Counted from the stretch's first letter, positions 16,915 through 25,448 are shown. The stretch is 34,208 nt of DNA from Lentisphaerae bacterium GWF2_49_21 (GCA_001804805.1 MHBH01000022.1:1-34208), one strand, 5' to 3'. Notes: generated by a model not told the origin, from the letters alone. Made by a program: numbers and translations.

Positions 16915-19871
16915 GAATTGCTCTTTTCAGCGACAGGAAGTTCCGCGCAATGCCCGAATACAATTCTGCGGATCTCGCAAGGATGCTGCGTTCGAAAAGA
17001 CTGTCATTTGAAACTTATGATCACGGGGATGTGGAGAGCATTTCGCGGCAGCTATGCGATCTGCTCATTGTCCCATATGTCAACGGCAATTTTTCCAGCA
17101 AGGCGATAGATGCGCTTTTGAAATTCCATTCCGAAGGCGGTTCGCTTTTCTTCCTTGGAGATCTGCCTTGCGTCGACAAATGGTATCCGCTGCGGAATTC
17201 GCAGGCCTACAAGTTCCACCTGACAAGATGCTACGATGACATAAACATAAGTTCCGACCGTCCGGGAATTGAAGGGCTTACTGAAAAAGGGATTGAGATA
17301 CTCGGGAAACTGAAGGATCCAGGATTTATGAAGGGGAAGACATTTCCCGCCCTCAGGATCACGGCGTTTCCTCCTGACGAGACCCATGCGCTTTTTAAAA
17401 TCAAGAGCGGGAGCCATGCCGAACGTTCGTCGGCTGTCGTGGCGATAGAGAGGAAATGCGAGAAGTTCCAGGGTGCGAAGTTCGCAATGATAGGGTTCAG
17501 CGGCGGTGAGCCGCGCGAGAATGTCGATGGAGCATACCAGCTCAAATGGAAATGGAATCCGGGTCTTCTTACGAGAAAATGGAAGGGCATTGACGACATG
17601 GTCTGGAAGCTGATCCGCTGGCTTGAGCCTGCTGATGTCGCTGGCGCAGTTGAAGTGGATGCGATAAGCATTGAGAACGAAAACAGGGATCTTTCCTTCA
17701 CCTTAAGAAGTTTCTGTCCGGAAAGGAAAATAATCGACAAAGTGGTTCTTTCCTGCAATGACAGGAAGATCTGCGAATTCCGCAATGTCGGAATTGGAGC
17801 CGAAGGTGAATTCACCAGGAAGATGAATTCCAAAAGGCGTTTTGGAATTTATAATTATGATCTCAAGGTGCAGGAATCAGGGATGGAGAGGAAGATTGCA
17901 CAATTCACTCAACGTGTAATTCCTGCTGATTCCGCAAGGCATGCGGGATTTGGATTCTCGACATACTGGGCGTTCCAGACGCGGAAGATGCCGGAGGAGC
18001 TGAAGTTCTTCTGCAGGGAGATGCTGAAGCGCGGGTGCCAGTACATCAGGATGAACATTCCGTGGGAGGATATTGAGCCAAAACCGGGGAAATATGACTG
18101 GTCCATGACGGATCAGCTCATCGAATTTGCGGAGAAGGAGAAGTTCCTCCTGCAGTTCTGGATGTTCCCGACGACTCGCGGTTCAGGCCTGGCGGACGGA
18201 GGAGTGCCGTGGTGGACTCTGAAGGAGCCTGCGATCGACAGATCCGGCAACAAGGGGTATTTCCCGACACTCTGGAGCAAATTCTACAGGGACCATTATT
18301 TCGGCATGCTCGAGAAGTTCACTCTGCGATACGCGGATACGAAGAACCTTTCGCGTTTCATACTGGATTTCGGGAATTCCGATTTCCCATACGGATACTA
18401 CTATTACGGCGGCGACAACACGATCTTCGACTACTCGCCCCAGGAACGGAAGGCTTTCTCCCTTTACCTGAAGAACGAACTCGCATGGGATCTCGACACC
18501 GTCAGCAGGCTGTTCTCGAAAAAATTCAAGTCCTATGAGGATGTGCCTGTACCGTTCTCCGAGGACAAGGAAGCGTTCAGGGTCTACCTGGACTTCAGGA
18601 CCTGGTCGATCCGCAACGGCATCGAGGCCGTTCACGGGATTGTGAAGAGAAATGCACCTTCGAAACTGCCTCCTGATCTGCCGGGACACGGCCTAGGATC
18701 AATCGCAGACCTCAGCACATACTTCTGCGAGGCCAAGGCGAAGCATCTGCTTGAGGAAAGCACTTTCGACAGGAAGTACGTGTCATTCCATAATTCCGGC
18801 AAGACCTGGGGCGGCGAGGCCTGGCAGGTCGGCGGTGAATACCGGCAGTACGATGATGCCGTCTTCCAGTCCGTCAGGCTCGGAGCCACATACAACTCCA
18901 TTCCCGGCGCCGATCTGGGACTTTACGGTGACGATATCGCCCGAATAGGGTTCATAAGGCGCACGATAATGGGCGCAACGCGTGTCGCGCCTGAACTTGC
19001 AGTAATGGACAGGCTCGAATGGAACAACTTCAGATCCCTTACGAACATCGCAAGCAGGACTGACATCCCGGTAGATCTGCTCTGCAACAAACACCGTTAT
19101 GACTTCTCGTGCTACAGGCTGATGACGCTTCCGGCGCATGACTTTTCCGACAGGACCGTCACTGGCGGCGGCGGCGGCCTTCTTCTGCCAGATGACGAAT
19201 ACTGGTACCATCTTCTCAGGCTGAGCGTGGAGAAGGGGCTCAACCTACTTGTCTTTCCGCATACCTGTGAGATTGGAACTTCAAAGGTGCAGAGGACTTT
19301 CCTGAGACAGGTTTTCGGCCTGGCTGATGTCAAATACGGAGACTGGAAGAAAATGAATGTTTCTTTCCCGGAAGCTTTTGGCGGAGGGAAAATGACTGGC
19401 TGTGCTTCCGAGGTCATAGGGAAGGGGGAGGTTTTGCTGACGGATTCAAAGGATACGCCTGTTCTTGTCCGAAGGCAATATGGAAAAGGATCAGTTCTTC
19501 TCGCGGGATTCGACAATTCTCCGGACTCGCTCGATCCTGAATACAATTATGAGGAATGTGGAAAGATTGGAGCCCATACGCTCCTGAAGATATGCAGGTT
19601 TTTCGGAATAGGTCCTAAGGAATACAGGACAGACGGGCTTTTCGCTTTCAAGGAGATGGTGCATCGTGGAGGCAAGGATTATTTCCTGCTTTTCAGCCAT
19701 GTAAAGCGTCCGGTGAGAACAAAGGTGCAGGTGAAGTTGTCAAGGCCGTCCGGCAAGGCCATAGATCTGGCTACCGGCGAAAGCTTTGAACTTAGGAAGA
19801 TCGGAACTTGGCATGAATTCGAAATTGAACTCAGGACAAGACAGGGAAGGTATCTCTGTTTCCAAAGCTGA
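16911..19871 (+). CDS. Large cytoplasmic GH-A clan (GH42-like) glycosidase
   Basis: A 986-residue protein without signal peptide. Residues 1 to about 115 look like a glutamine-amidotransferase/ThuA-like fold (LLIVPYVNGNF, EGGSLFFLGDL). A beta-rich segment (about 245-335) precedes a TIM-barrel region from about 345 (GFGFSTYWAFQ, YIRMNIPWEDIEPKPGKYDW), which reads like the start of GH42 and related clan GH-A enzymes. Near the expected acid/base position stands DFGNSDFPYG (about 484-493) without the usual Asn-Glu; a glutamate further on in WGGEAWQVGGEY (about 634-645) is a candidate nucleophile. The C-terminus has a second Rossmann-like/trimerisation-type region and a small beta domain. ATG 16911 overlaps the GH9 stop. 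It probably processes imported oligosaccharides; family assignment needs profile search. Confidence 0.65.
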   Translation: MRIALFSDRKFRAMPEYNSADLARMLRSKRLSFETYDHGDVESISRQLCDLLIVPYVNGNFSSKAIDALLKFHSEGGSLFFLGDLPCVDKWYPLRNSQAYKFHLTRCYDDINISSDRPGIEGLTEKGIEILGKLKDPGFMKGKTFPALRITAFPPDETHALFKIKSGSHAERSSAVVAIERKCEKFQGAKFAMIGFSGGEPRENVDGAYQLKWKWNPGLLTRKWKGIDDMVWKLIRWLEPADVAGAVEVDAISIENENRDLSFTLRSFCPERKIIDKVVLSCNDRKICEFRNVGIGAEGEFTRKMNSKRRFGIYNYDLKVQESGMERKIAQFTQRVIPADSARHAGFGFSTYWAFQTRKMPEELKFFCREMLKRGCQYIRMNIPWEDIEPKPGKYDWSMTDQLIEFAEKEKFLLQFWMFPTTRGSGLADGGVPWWTLKEPAIDRSGNKGYFPTLWSKFYRDHYFGMLEKFTLRYADTKNLSRFILDFGNSDFPYGYYYYGGDNTIFDYSPQERKAFSLYLKNELAWDLDTVSRLFSKKFKSYEDVPVPFSEDKEAFRVYLDFRTWSIRNGIEAVHGIVKRNAPSKLPPDLPGHGLGSIADLSTYFCEAKAKHLLEESTFDRKYVSFHNSGKTWGGEAWQVGGEYRQYDDAVFQSVRLGATYNSIPGADLGLYGDDIARIGFIRRTIMGATRVAPELAVMDRLEWNNFRSLTNIASRTDIPVDLLCNKHRYDFSCYRLMTLPAHDFSDRTVTGGGGGLLLPDDEYWYHLLRLSVEKGLNLLVFPHTCEIGTSKVQRTFLRQVFGLADVKYGDWKKMNVSFPEAFGGGKMTGCASEVIGKGEVLLTDSKDTPVLVRRQYGKGSVLLAGFDNSPDSLDPEYNYEECGKIGAHTLLKICRFFGIGPKEYRTDGLFAFKEMVHRGGKDYFLLFSHVKRPVRTKVQVKLSRPSGKAIDLATGESFELRKIGTWHEFEIELRTRQGRYLCFQS

Positions 19872-19948
19872 AATAATTGCAGTCGAGGTATATACAAGCG
19901 GATAGATTTATGATAGAATCATGTTAAGGAGTTGTGGAGGATTTGGGC

Positions 19949-20707
19949 ATGAAAAAGTTTTTCACACTTATTGAACTGCTGGTCGTAATAGCAATAATTG
20001 CCATTCTTGCTGCCTTGCTTCTTCCGGCCCTGCAGAACGCCAAGGATATGGCCAGGGATTCGGCATGTAAGTCTAACCTCAAACAGCTTGGTCTTTACAT
20101 TCATATGTATATCGATGATTTCGACGGCTATTTCCCTTCGACCCACCGCGACAGCAGCGGAGCCAATCCTCTCACAGAATACTGCTGGTGGGAATATATC
20201 TGCGTGTCGAACAATATCAGTTATGTCAGGGGCGATTATACCATGTATACGGACAATAATAAGACAGAAGGCCTCAAAGGAGTGTTTTCCTGTTCAGGAG
20301 CCAGTGATAAAAACAGAATCCTCACCAATGCGGGACTCCAGCAGACTCTGGCGTCCAACGGCAGCAATGACAATACCGGCTGGGGGGTGAAGACAGCAAA
20401 GCTTCTAATCAGGTATACTCCCAACAGCTGGTGGATGAAGCGGGATGACCAGTGGCAGAGAGGTCCATCAAGGAAATTCAATATCGCCAATAAGCACAGT
20501 ACGCTGATGATGTTTTCCGATGGAGACGGCGATTTCTTTGGCTGGACGGCAGGCTATGATCATCTTGCGGCGCTGAGGTTCAGGCATGATGGTAACAAGG
20601 GGCTGAATGTTGTCATGTTCGACGGGCATGTGGAGGACATGGGGGTAGTGGATTTTTCAAAATTCTCAGCAAAGGCGAGTCCGCCTTTCGGAGAATCAAA
20701 TTATTGA
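19949..20707 (+). CDS. Prepilin/pseudopilin with H-x-DG C-terminus
   Basis: Secreted pilin-like protein, 252 residues. [20 protein letters not shown] at the N-terminus is the prepilin cleavage/methylation motif and helix, with Phe in place of Gly at position -1. The C-terminal [19 protein letters not shown] is the H-x(n)-DG signature of this protein family, here with 11 residues between His and Asp-Gly. ATG 19949 is chosen because GGAGG at 19936-19940 fits it; the GTG at 19934 overlaps that site. The 77-bp gap after the GH42-like gene holds a possible weak promoter (TATACA 19891-19896, TAGAAT 19914-19919), so it may be transcribed both with and apart from the operon. It ends the run of plus-strand genes and faces the anti-sigma gene. 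Confidence 0.85.
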   Translation: MKKFFTLIELLVVIAIIAILAALLLPALQNAKDMARDSACKSNLKQLGLYIHMYIDDFDGYFPSTHRDSSGANPLTEYCWWEYICVSNNISYVRGDYTMYTDNNKTEGLKGVFSCSGASDKNRILTNAGLQQTLASNGSNDNTGWGVKTAKLLIRYTPNSWWMKRDDQWQRGPSRKFNIANKHSTLMMFSDGDGDFFGWTAGYDHLAALRFRHDGNKGLNVVMFDGHVEDMGVVDFSKFSAKASPPFGESNY

Positions 20708-20715
20708 CCGCCTGT

Positions 20716-21921
20716 TTATTTTGACATCTTGACGTCGGCCTTGGATCCAGCCTCGGCAGCGGGAGACAGCTTGATTTTCGCCTTTGCCGTCCTGACTAGG
20801 AAGACATCGGCTTCAGCAATGGCGTTGGACGGAGCGGTGATTATGACGGTGTTTTTTTCAAAATCGAGAGAGATCTTCGCGTGATCTGCGAACTTCGCAC
20901 CGTTCCTCTCCAGATATTCCCTGAATGTCTTCTCGTCGGATACGCCTATTGATTTCAAATCCATCTGATAGGTTCTTGACAAGGTTTCAATCATTAGATT
21001 CTGTCCCCTGAAACCCTGTATGACCTGACGGTTCGATCCCAAGTCCTCGTCCTTAAGGGTGATCTGTGCTGCCCTTCCTTCTCTGGAATCGAAACTCTCC
21101 ATCGCCGGAGCTTTTGCAGGCATGCTGGAGACTCCTCCTTCTCCTGCGGTCTTAGCTATGTTGCCCTTTTCAGTCTGGGCGATAACGGTACCGGTATCAA
21201 GGAGAATATCGTCCGCTCTCTTTTTCTTGTCGGCAATAATGGGAGCCTTTGAAGCTTCCTCCTTGAGTTTTGCCGGAGCTGCCTTTGCAGATCTCATGGC
21301 CGGGAGAGGGGTGGCAGAAGTCGTGGTAATTTTCGATACAGTGGCGGACGGCGCAACAGATGCAGCCTGTTCGGAGTATCCAACTTTTCCAGCCGTGGTG
21401 GAAGGCTTTTCAGGAACAGCTACGGCTTTTGCAGGAAGAGGTTCAAAGTTCATTTCACTCTCCCGAAGGGGAGCCTCTTTCCCCTTGTCCTTTCCATCTG
21501 CAATCTTCTTCTCCCCGGGCTGGGCTGGTGACAGGGCCGCCTGTGATTTTTCCTTGTTGAGGCTTCTTCCAAAATCCCTTATCGTAGGATGGAGAATAAA
21601 GGCGATAGCTGTACATAGGACAATTCCGGCCGCCAGTTCGAGCCAGACGAATTTCCGGACCAGATCGGAGAAAGGCACCACGCCCGACTTCTTATTCGCC
21701 GCCTGGCTTATTTCCTCATGCCTCTCATCCCCGAGGGAACTTTCGATTTTTTCGGACATGAGGGCGGAGCCGATCAGATCAAAGCATTCGACCTGCTCCT
21801 TCATCTCGTTCCTGCAGGCTTCGCAGGAGGAAAGGTGCTTCTCCAGATCGGATTTCTCCTTCTCCGACAGTTCCCCGGCGATCATGTCGGTGATCATCTT
21901 CCTGTAATTATCGCAGTTCAT
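20716..21921 (-). CDS. Zinc-finger anti-sigma factor with extended periplasmic region
   Basis: A 401-residue membrane protein expected to hold the upstream ECF sigma factor inactive. The N-terminus has an HxxxCxxC zinc-binding motif, HLSSCEAC (about residues 29-36), after CDNYRKMITDMIAGELS, as in putative zinc-finger anti-sigma domains. One membrane helix lies at about 92-110 (WLELAAGIVLCTAIAFIL). A Pro/Ala/Lys-rich low-complexity stretch (about 115-265) follows, then a C-terminal domain (about 290-385) whose LMIETLSRTYQMDL and SLDFEKNTVIITAPSNAIAE recall short secretin/STN-like repeats. GAGGTG lies 5 bp before ATG. It is downstream of the sigma gene on the same strand, the standard order, but the 161-bp gap is filled by repeats. 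Confidence 0.8.
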   Translation of the reverse strand: MNCDNYRKMITDMIAGELSEKEKSDLEKHLSSCEACRNEMKEQVECFDLIGSALMSEKIESSLGDERHEEISQAANKKSGVVPFSDLVRKFVWLELAAGIVLCTAIAFILHPTIRDFGRSLNKEKSQAALSPAQPGEKKIADGKDKGKEAPLRESEMNFEPLPAKAVAVPEKPSTTAGKVGYSEQAASVAPSATVSKITTTSATPLPAMRSAKAAPAKLKEEASKAPIIADKKKRADDILLDTGTVIAQTEKGNIAKTAGEGGVSSMPAKAPAMESFDSREGRAAQITLKDEDLGSNRQVIQGFRGQNLMIETLSRTYQMDLKSIGVSDEKTFREYLERNGAKFADHAKISLDFEKNTVIITAPSNAIAEADVFLVRTAKAKIKLSPAAEAGSKADVKMSK

Positions 21922-21934
21922 TCAGACACCTCTT

Positions 21935-22113
21935 TAACGCAAAGGCGCAGGGGCGCAAGGATAAAATTTCAATAACATACCTTAAGGGATAAACTACAAA
22001 TAAATACGAAATCAATTGGTTCGTAGTCAAGCCCGTGAGGGCTGTTTTATCTGGCGATGTATTTCTTTTTTCAGACATTCGTTCACCCTTTGCGGCTTTG
22101 CGCCTCTGCGTTG
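21935..22113. repeat. Inverted pair of GCGCAAAG-type repeats between sigma and anti-sigma genes
   Basis: Bases 21935-21962 and the complement of 22084-22113 are copies of the same periodic phrase (AACGCAAAGGCGCAG / AACGCAGAGGCGCAAAG). They flank 120 bp that include the GNRA hairpin AGCCC-GTGA-GGGCT (22030-22043). The right copy encodes the last nine residues of the sigma factor (NAEAQSRKG). The left copy ends next to the anti-sigma ribosome binding site. Confidence 0.85.
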
Positions 22114-22670
22114 AACTCCTTCATCAGTTTCTTAATGGTCGTATGCAGGATGAAACCCACATTTGTCACGCTCAGGTCCATGATGCCCGCGATCTCCTTG
22201 TATGATTTACCGTGTTCGAGCTTCAAGATGACTATTTCACGCTCCCTCTCATCAAGCTGCATTATCCTCCGCCTGACCATCGACATCGCCTCTTCCCTCT
22301 CCAGTTTCCTGTCTGGCGGTGCGTCAGTCCCTGCGAAATTCGCAATGCTGTCATCTGCGGATATTTCAACCTTGACCCTTTTCGACTTCAAGTGGTCCAG
22401 GCACTGGTTCCTGGTGATCTTGTACATCCAGGCCGGGACATTCTTTATCCTGTCCTTATCCTTCTCCTCTGAAATCCGCACATATTTTATGAAGGCCTCC
22501 TGTACAATGTCCTTCGCCTGCTCGGTGTCCCGGACGATTCTAGATGCATAGCGCAGGAGCGGAGCTTCGAGCTGCTTGACCAGCTCTGAAACTTCAAGAA
22601 CCGCCTCCGCCTGTCCGCTGGCGGCTGAAGGCAAATTGTCAACTAGTGCGATTTCCTGTTCGTTCTCCAT
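22083..22670 (-). CDS. ECF-type RNA polymerase sigma factor
   Basis: Sigma-70 family factor, 195 residues from ATG 22670. Region 2 is seen in LLRYASRIVRDTEQAKDIVQ and EAFIKYVR, with WMYKITRNQCLDHLKSK after it; region 4 is LDEREREIVILKLEHGKSYK followed by EIAGIMDLSVTNVGFILHTT, the helix-turn-helix for the -35 element. An upstream in-frame ATG at 22709 adds 13 residues, but a TATAAT on the minus strand (22717-22712) would then lie right at the start codon; I therefore prefer 22670, without a strong ribosome binding site for either. The last nine residues come from an intergenic repeat. It is partnered by the zinc-finger anti-sigma gene downstream. Target genes are not apparent in the window. 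Confidence 0.83.
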   Translation of the reverse strand: MENEQEIALVDNLPSAASGQAEAVLEVSELVKQLEAPLLRYASRIVRDTEQAKDIVQEAFIKYVRISEEKDKDRIKNVPAWMYKITRNQCLDHLKSKRVKVEISADDSIANFAGTDAPPDRKLEREEAMSMVRRRIMQLDEREREIVILKLEHGKSYKEIAGIMDLSVTNVGFILHTTIKKLMKEFNAEAQSRKG

Positions 22671-22771
22671 AGATATAGACGAAGCTCCAGTCAGGATATT
22701 AGGACCCATAAATTATAAGCCGCAGTTAATTTAGTTTAATATACAGGTATTTCAAAGGGCCATGGAACTTC

Positions 22772-22902
22772 AAGCCTATTGCATAGGCTTCAACTGGAAA
22801 CCGGAACAAAGCAACCCGCCGGCCATTTCTGGACGGCGGTTTGCTGAGGAACGCCGACCTCCAGGTCGGCATGCAGGAGCCGGTCTGGAGACCGGCGCTC
22901 CT
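22772..22902. repeat. Array of four hairpins upstream of the sigma gene
   Basis: Successive palindromes: AAGCCTAT-TGC-ATAGGCTT (22772-22790); 22810-22821 with 22834-22845 (12-bp stem, one mismatch); GCCGACCT-CC-AGGTCGGC (22853-22870); and GCCGGTCT-GG-AGACCGGC within 22876-22902, bordered by GGA/TCC. Same style as the array at 4275-4501. There is no gene in 22671-22920. Confidence 0.85.
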
Positions 22903-22920
22903 TTTTGAAACTCAGATATG

Positions 22921-24108
22921 TTACTTTGCGAGGATGCTGCGGCGCATTACATTTCCGTCCTCATCCTTATTCTCGTTGGCAATGCATTCCTTGGCCGGCC
23001 TTTTGACATTCACATTCGATTCATAAACCTTGAGTTTCTCCTCCTTCGCCTGCATCGCCGACCTGTAGAAGGAGAGGATGGCGTCCTTGCCTGCGGGCTG
23101 GACCTTCTCGTCCTTCATTCCGGCGGCATCGAGTACGAACGACTTCAGGAGCTTCTCCTTCATCTTCGCGAAGAGGCTTGGACTTCCGAAGATCTCGACT
23201 GCATAGATTTTTCCATTCATGCAGACGACAATTCCCACGATATTCCTTCCATCGAGCGATGGCAGGATCTTGGCGGCATACTCCTCATACATCTTCTGTA
23301 TTTCAGGCTTGTTGAGTGAGCCCTGGTACGTGCCGGTAGCGGATGGGGCGGCTTGTACGGAGGCATTCTGCTTTGCGACCTCCTCCCAGACTTTTCCCTG
23401 GTCGCTGAACTGGGCAGCCATCCTGCTTTTTGCACCGCCCATCGCCTTTGAAGGGGCGAACTCGGTCTTTCCGCCTTGCCATCTTCCCTGTTCCACGCAT
23501 CGGACTTCGACTGTCAGCTCCTTTCCGGGATGGATTATGACGTCATAGGCGATTATCCTGTCCTGCTTGCCACCAATTATGATTTCACCTGCCGTGATGT
23601 AGATGGGCAGTTTCCCGGAATTCCTGATGATGACATTTGGAACCGTACCATCGCCTTTCTCCTTGACGACCGCGAAATTCTGCTGGACGGCCTCGTCAAT
23701 CGTAAGGAAGCTGCCAATTGACGCAGGAATTTTCCGTTTGATGGGATATATCGCCATCAATCCGTGGACGACGGGCTTGTCGACCGAATGATGTTCATCG
23801 AGATCAAAAGGGAACTCTCCCGGAGCCCCTGTTGGAGTCCTGGAGGCTCCTCCCATGAGGGCGAGGAGTACTGCCTGGCTTGCGCCTGTCTTCTTGAGTT
23901 CGATGATTTCGTCGGCGGTGAGTTTTTCAGGTGCGCCATTGGCTGAAATGAATTTGAGGATTGTCTCCTCGCCAACTTCCGCCTTCAGAAGCTTCTGGAC
24001 TTCCTTGACTGTCGATTCATCCCCGGTCAGCAGCGTGAACGGCACTGCGACTGCGAGAAGCATTACGGTGATCACCGCAACGCCTCTGGTGAATTTTGAC
24101 ATTTTCAT
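22921..24108 (-). CDS. Secreted DUF6569 (ARPP-1-like) protein
   Basis: A 395-residue exported protein of unknown function. The N-terminus MKMSKFTRGVAVITVMLLAV is a signal peptide or anchor. Residues about 30-80 (EVQKLLKAEVGEETILKFIS and KLTADEIIELKKTGASQAVL) match a short helical motif often found in Planctomycetes/Lentisphaerae exported proteins. The main domain (about 105-310) has the ARPP-1 features YITAGEIIIGGKQDRIIAYD and VRCVEQGRW. The start is at 24108 because AAGGAGG lies at 24119-24113; an ATG at 24102 is nearly as well placed. A likely promoter is TTGCAA (24185-24180), 16 bp, TAATAA (24163-24158). It lies upstream of the sigma gene on the same strand but 250 bp of hairpin-rich DNA separates them, so co-regulation is uncertain. 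Confidence 0.75.
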   Translation of the reverse strand: MKMSKFTRGVAVITVMLLAVAVPFTLLTGDESTVKEVQKLLKAEVGEETILKFISANGAPEKLTADEIIELKKTGASQAVLLALMGGASRTPTGAPGEFPFDLDEHHSVDKPVVHGLMAIYPIKRKIPASIGSFLTIDEAVQQNFAVVKEKGDGTVPNVIIRNSGKLPIYITAGEIIIGGKQDRIIAYDVIIHPGKELTVEVRCVEQGRWQGGKTEFAPSKAMGGAKSRMAAQFSDQGKVWEEVAKQNASVQAAPSATGTYQGSLNKPEIQKMYEEYAAKILPSLDGRNIVGIVVCMNGKIYAVEIFGSPSLFAKMKEKLLKSFVLDAAGMKDEKVQPAGKDAILSFYRSAMQAKEEKLKVYESNVNVKRPAKECIANENKDEDGNVMRRSILAK

Positions 24109-24157
24109 GATGCCTCCTTGTTGTTTGTTCAAACAGTAGGACGAAACGGGGAGGAGT

Positions 24158-24185
24158 TTATTAGTAGATTAACTAAGTATTGCAA
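24158..24185 (-). promoter_or_regulatory. Possible promoter of the DUF6569 gene
   Basis: On the minus strand TTGCAA (24185-24180) and TAATAA (24163-24158) are 16 bp apart and 50 bp upstream of the start codon. Both boxes deviate from consensus. Confidence 0.35.
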
Positions 24186-24201
24186 GACTTTTTTGCAATG
24201 A

Positions 24202-24300
24202 AGGTGTCAGGTGTCTGTTTTTAGGACAGGAAATCATAACAGCGAGATGAAAAGCAAGTTACAAGTATTGCTTATTCCCGACACCTGAAAACTGACACCT
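24202..24300. repeat. Inverted GGTGTCAG-type repeat pair
   Basis: AGGTGTCAGGTGTCTG (24202-24217) is answered by GACACCTGAAAACTGACACC (24280-24299) in inverted orientation; the outer 9 bp (AGGTGTCAG) match perfectly. No gene lies in 24109-24349. Confidence 0.7.
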
Positions 24301-24349
24301 GAGACAAGCACAAGAGGGACGCCGTGGGTTTGAAGAAAAGTTTTTCAAA

Positions 24350-25306
24350 TCACCGTTTCATTCTTCCAGCAGCCCTCACTGCGGCAAGCTTGATTGCTGC
24401 GGACAGGCTGCCGGGATTGGCGATCCCCTCCCAGGCAATGTCGAATGCGGTGCCATGGTCGGGGCTTGTCCGGATTATTGGAAGACCAAGCGTGGAATTC
24501 ACACCCTTGTCGAAGGCGAGCATTTTGAACGGAATGTGTCCCTGGTCATGGTATATTGAGATGATGCCGTCGTAATTGTTCCGGATCACGTCGATGAAAA
24601 GAACGTCTGGAGGGAAAGGACCATCTATCCTGATTCCCTTCTTCCGCAGTTTCGAGAGCGCGGGAATGATGATCCTGATCTCCTCCTTGCCCATGTATCC
24701 GTCTTCGCCTGCGTGAGGATTCAGGGCGGCGCACGCGAGAAGCGGTTTTCCTATGCCTTCCTGCCTGATGGCGTCATTGATGAGCCCCGCCACCTCCATG
24801 ATTCTCTTGCCGGTCAGGGCCCGATGGACTTCCTTAAGAGAGATGTGTGTTGTGGCGAAGATGACCCTGAGATCTCCTGCGGACTGCATCATTGCGAAAT
24901 TCGCAGTTCCACAGAGTTCGGCGACGAGTTCCGTATGCCCGGAAAAGGGGATGCCTGACTTATTGATCGAAGCCTTGTTTACAGGGGCGGTGACAAGAGC
25001 GTCCATCTTTCCGGAAAGGACGTCCTTTGTGGCGCAGATGATCGCGTTCCAGGCTTCGATTCCGCAGCGCGAATCTATTTTTCCGACGGGTACTTTTGAA
25101 AACTTCATGTCGCCGGTGCCGGCGATTTTGATTTTTTTGTCCTTTGCGAATTTCGCAGAGGCCTTTTCAATGATGTCAGGACATCCGTAAATTGTAATGT
25201 CGGCAATTTTGCGCAGTGCGGGATTGGTGGCGGCGCGCACGGCCAGCTCCGGGCCGATACCAGCCGGATCACCCATCGTCAAAGCTATTTTAGGAAGGTT
25301 TTTCAT
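24350..25306 (-). CDS. pdxA: 4-hydroxythreonine-4-phosphate dehydrogenase
   Basis: Enzyme of the DXP-dependent pyridoxal phosphate pathway; oxidises 4-phosphooxy-threonine with NAD(P). The 318-residue product begins IALTMGDPAGIGPELAVRA (residues 7-25), the PdxA signature. VTAPVNKASINKSGIPFSGH (about 110-129) supplies metal/substrate ligands; LNPHAGEDGYMGKEE (about 215-229) and SIYHDQGHIPFK (about 253-264) contain the conserved metal-binding histidines; PIIRTSPDHGTAFDIA closes the active site. All expected histidines are present and the length is normal. The ATG at 25306 has no strong ribosome binding site in view. The gene stands alone, followed by repeats, between the secreted DUF6569 gene and thyX. 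Confidence 0.92.
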   Translation of the reverse strand: MKNLPKIALTMGDPAGIGPELAVRAATNPALRKIADITIYGCPDIIEKASAKFAKDKKIKIAGTGDMKFSKVPVGKIDSRCGIEAWNAIICATKDVLSGKMDALVTAPVNKASINKSGIPFSGHTELVAELCGTANFAMMQSAGDLRVIFATTHISLKEVHRALTGKRIMEVAGLINDAIRQEGIGKPLLACAALNPHAGEDGYMGKEEIRIIIPALSKLRKKGIRIDGPFPPDVLFIDVIRNNYDGIISIYHDQGHIPFKMLAFDKGVNSTLGLPIIRTSPDHGTAFDIAWEGIANPGSLSAAIKLAAVRAAGRMKR

Positions 25307-25336
25307 AATTTACGAATAAGCATGTGCATGTAGTCA

Positions 25337-25448
25337 ATGTCGCAAGACATGTGCTTAAGGTAGGGACGGGCTTTAGCCTGTCCCATTCTTGATTAAGATG
25401 GTACATGCTGAAGCACGTACCTACTTATAAGAACAGCCCTCACGGGCT
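25337..25448. repeat. Composite GNRA-loop hairpin element between pdxA and thyX
   Basis: Three palindromes: ATGTC-GCAA-GACAT (25337-25350), GGGAC...GTCCC with GGC/GCC inside (25363-25384) and AGCCC-TCAC-GGGCT (25435-25448, a GTGA loop on the other strand). Flanks such as GTAGTCAA and TTAACTAC recur with the copies at 22030 and 28211-28286. The surrounding spacer 25307-25511 has no gene. Confidence 0.75.

Noticed and set aside
21059-21907. 282-residue open frame on the plus strand
   Set aside because: Opposite the anti-sigma gene; its Ser/Phe-rich translation mirrors the Ala/Lys-rich linker on the real strand.
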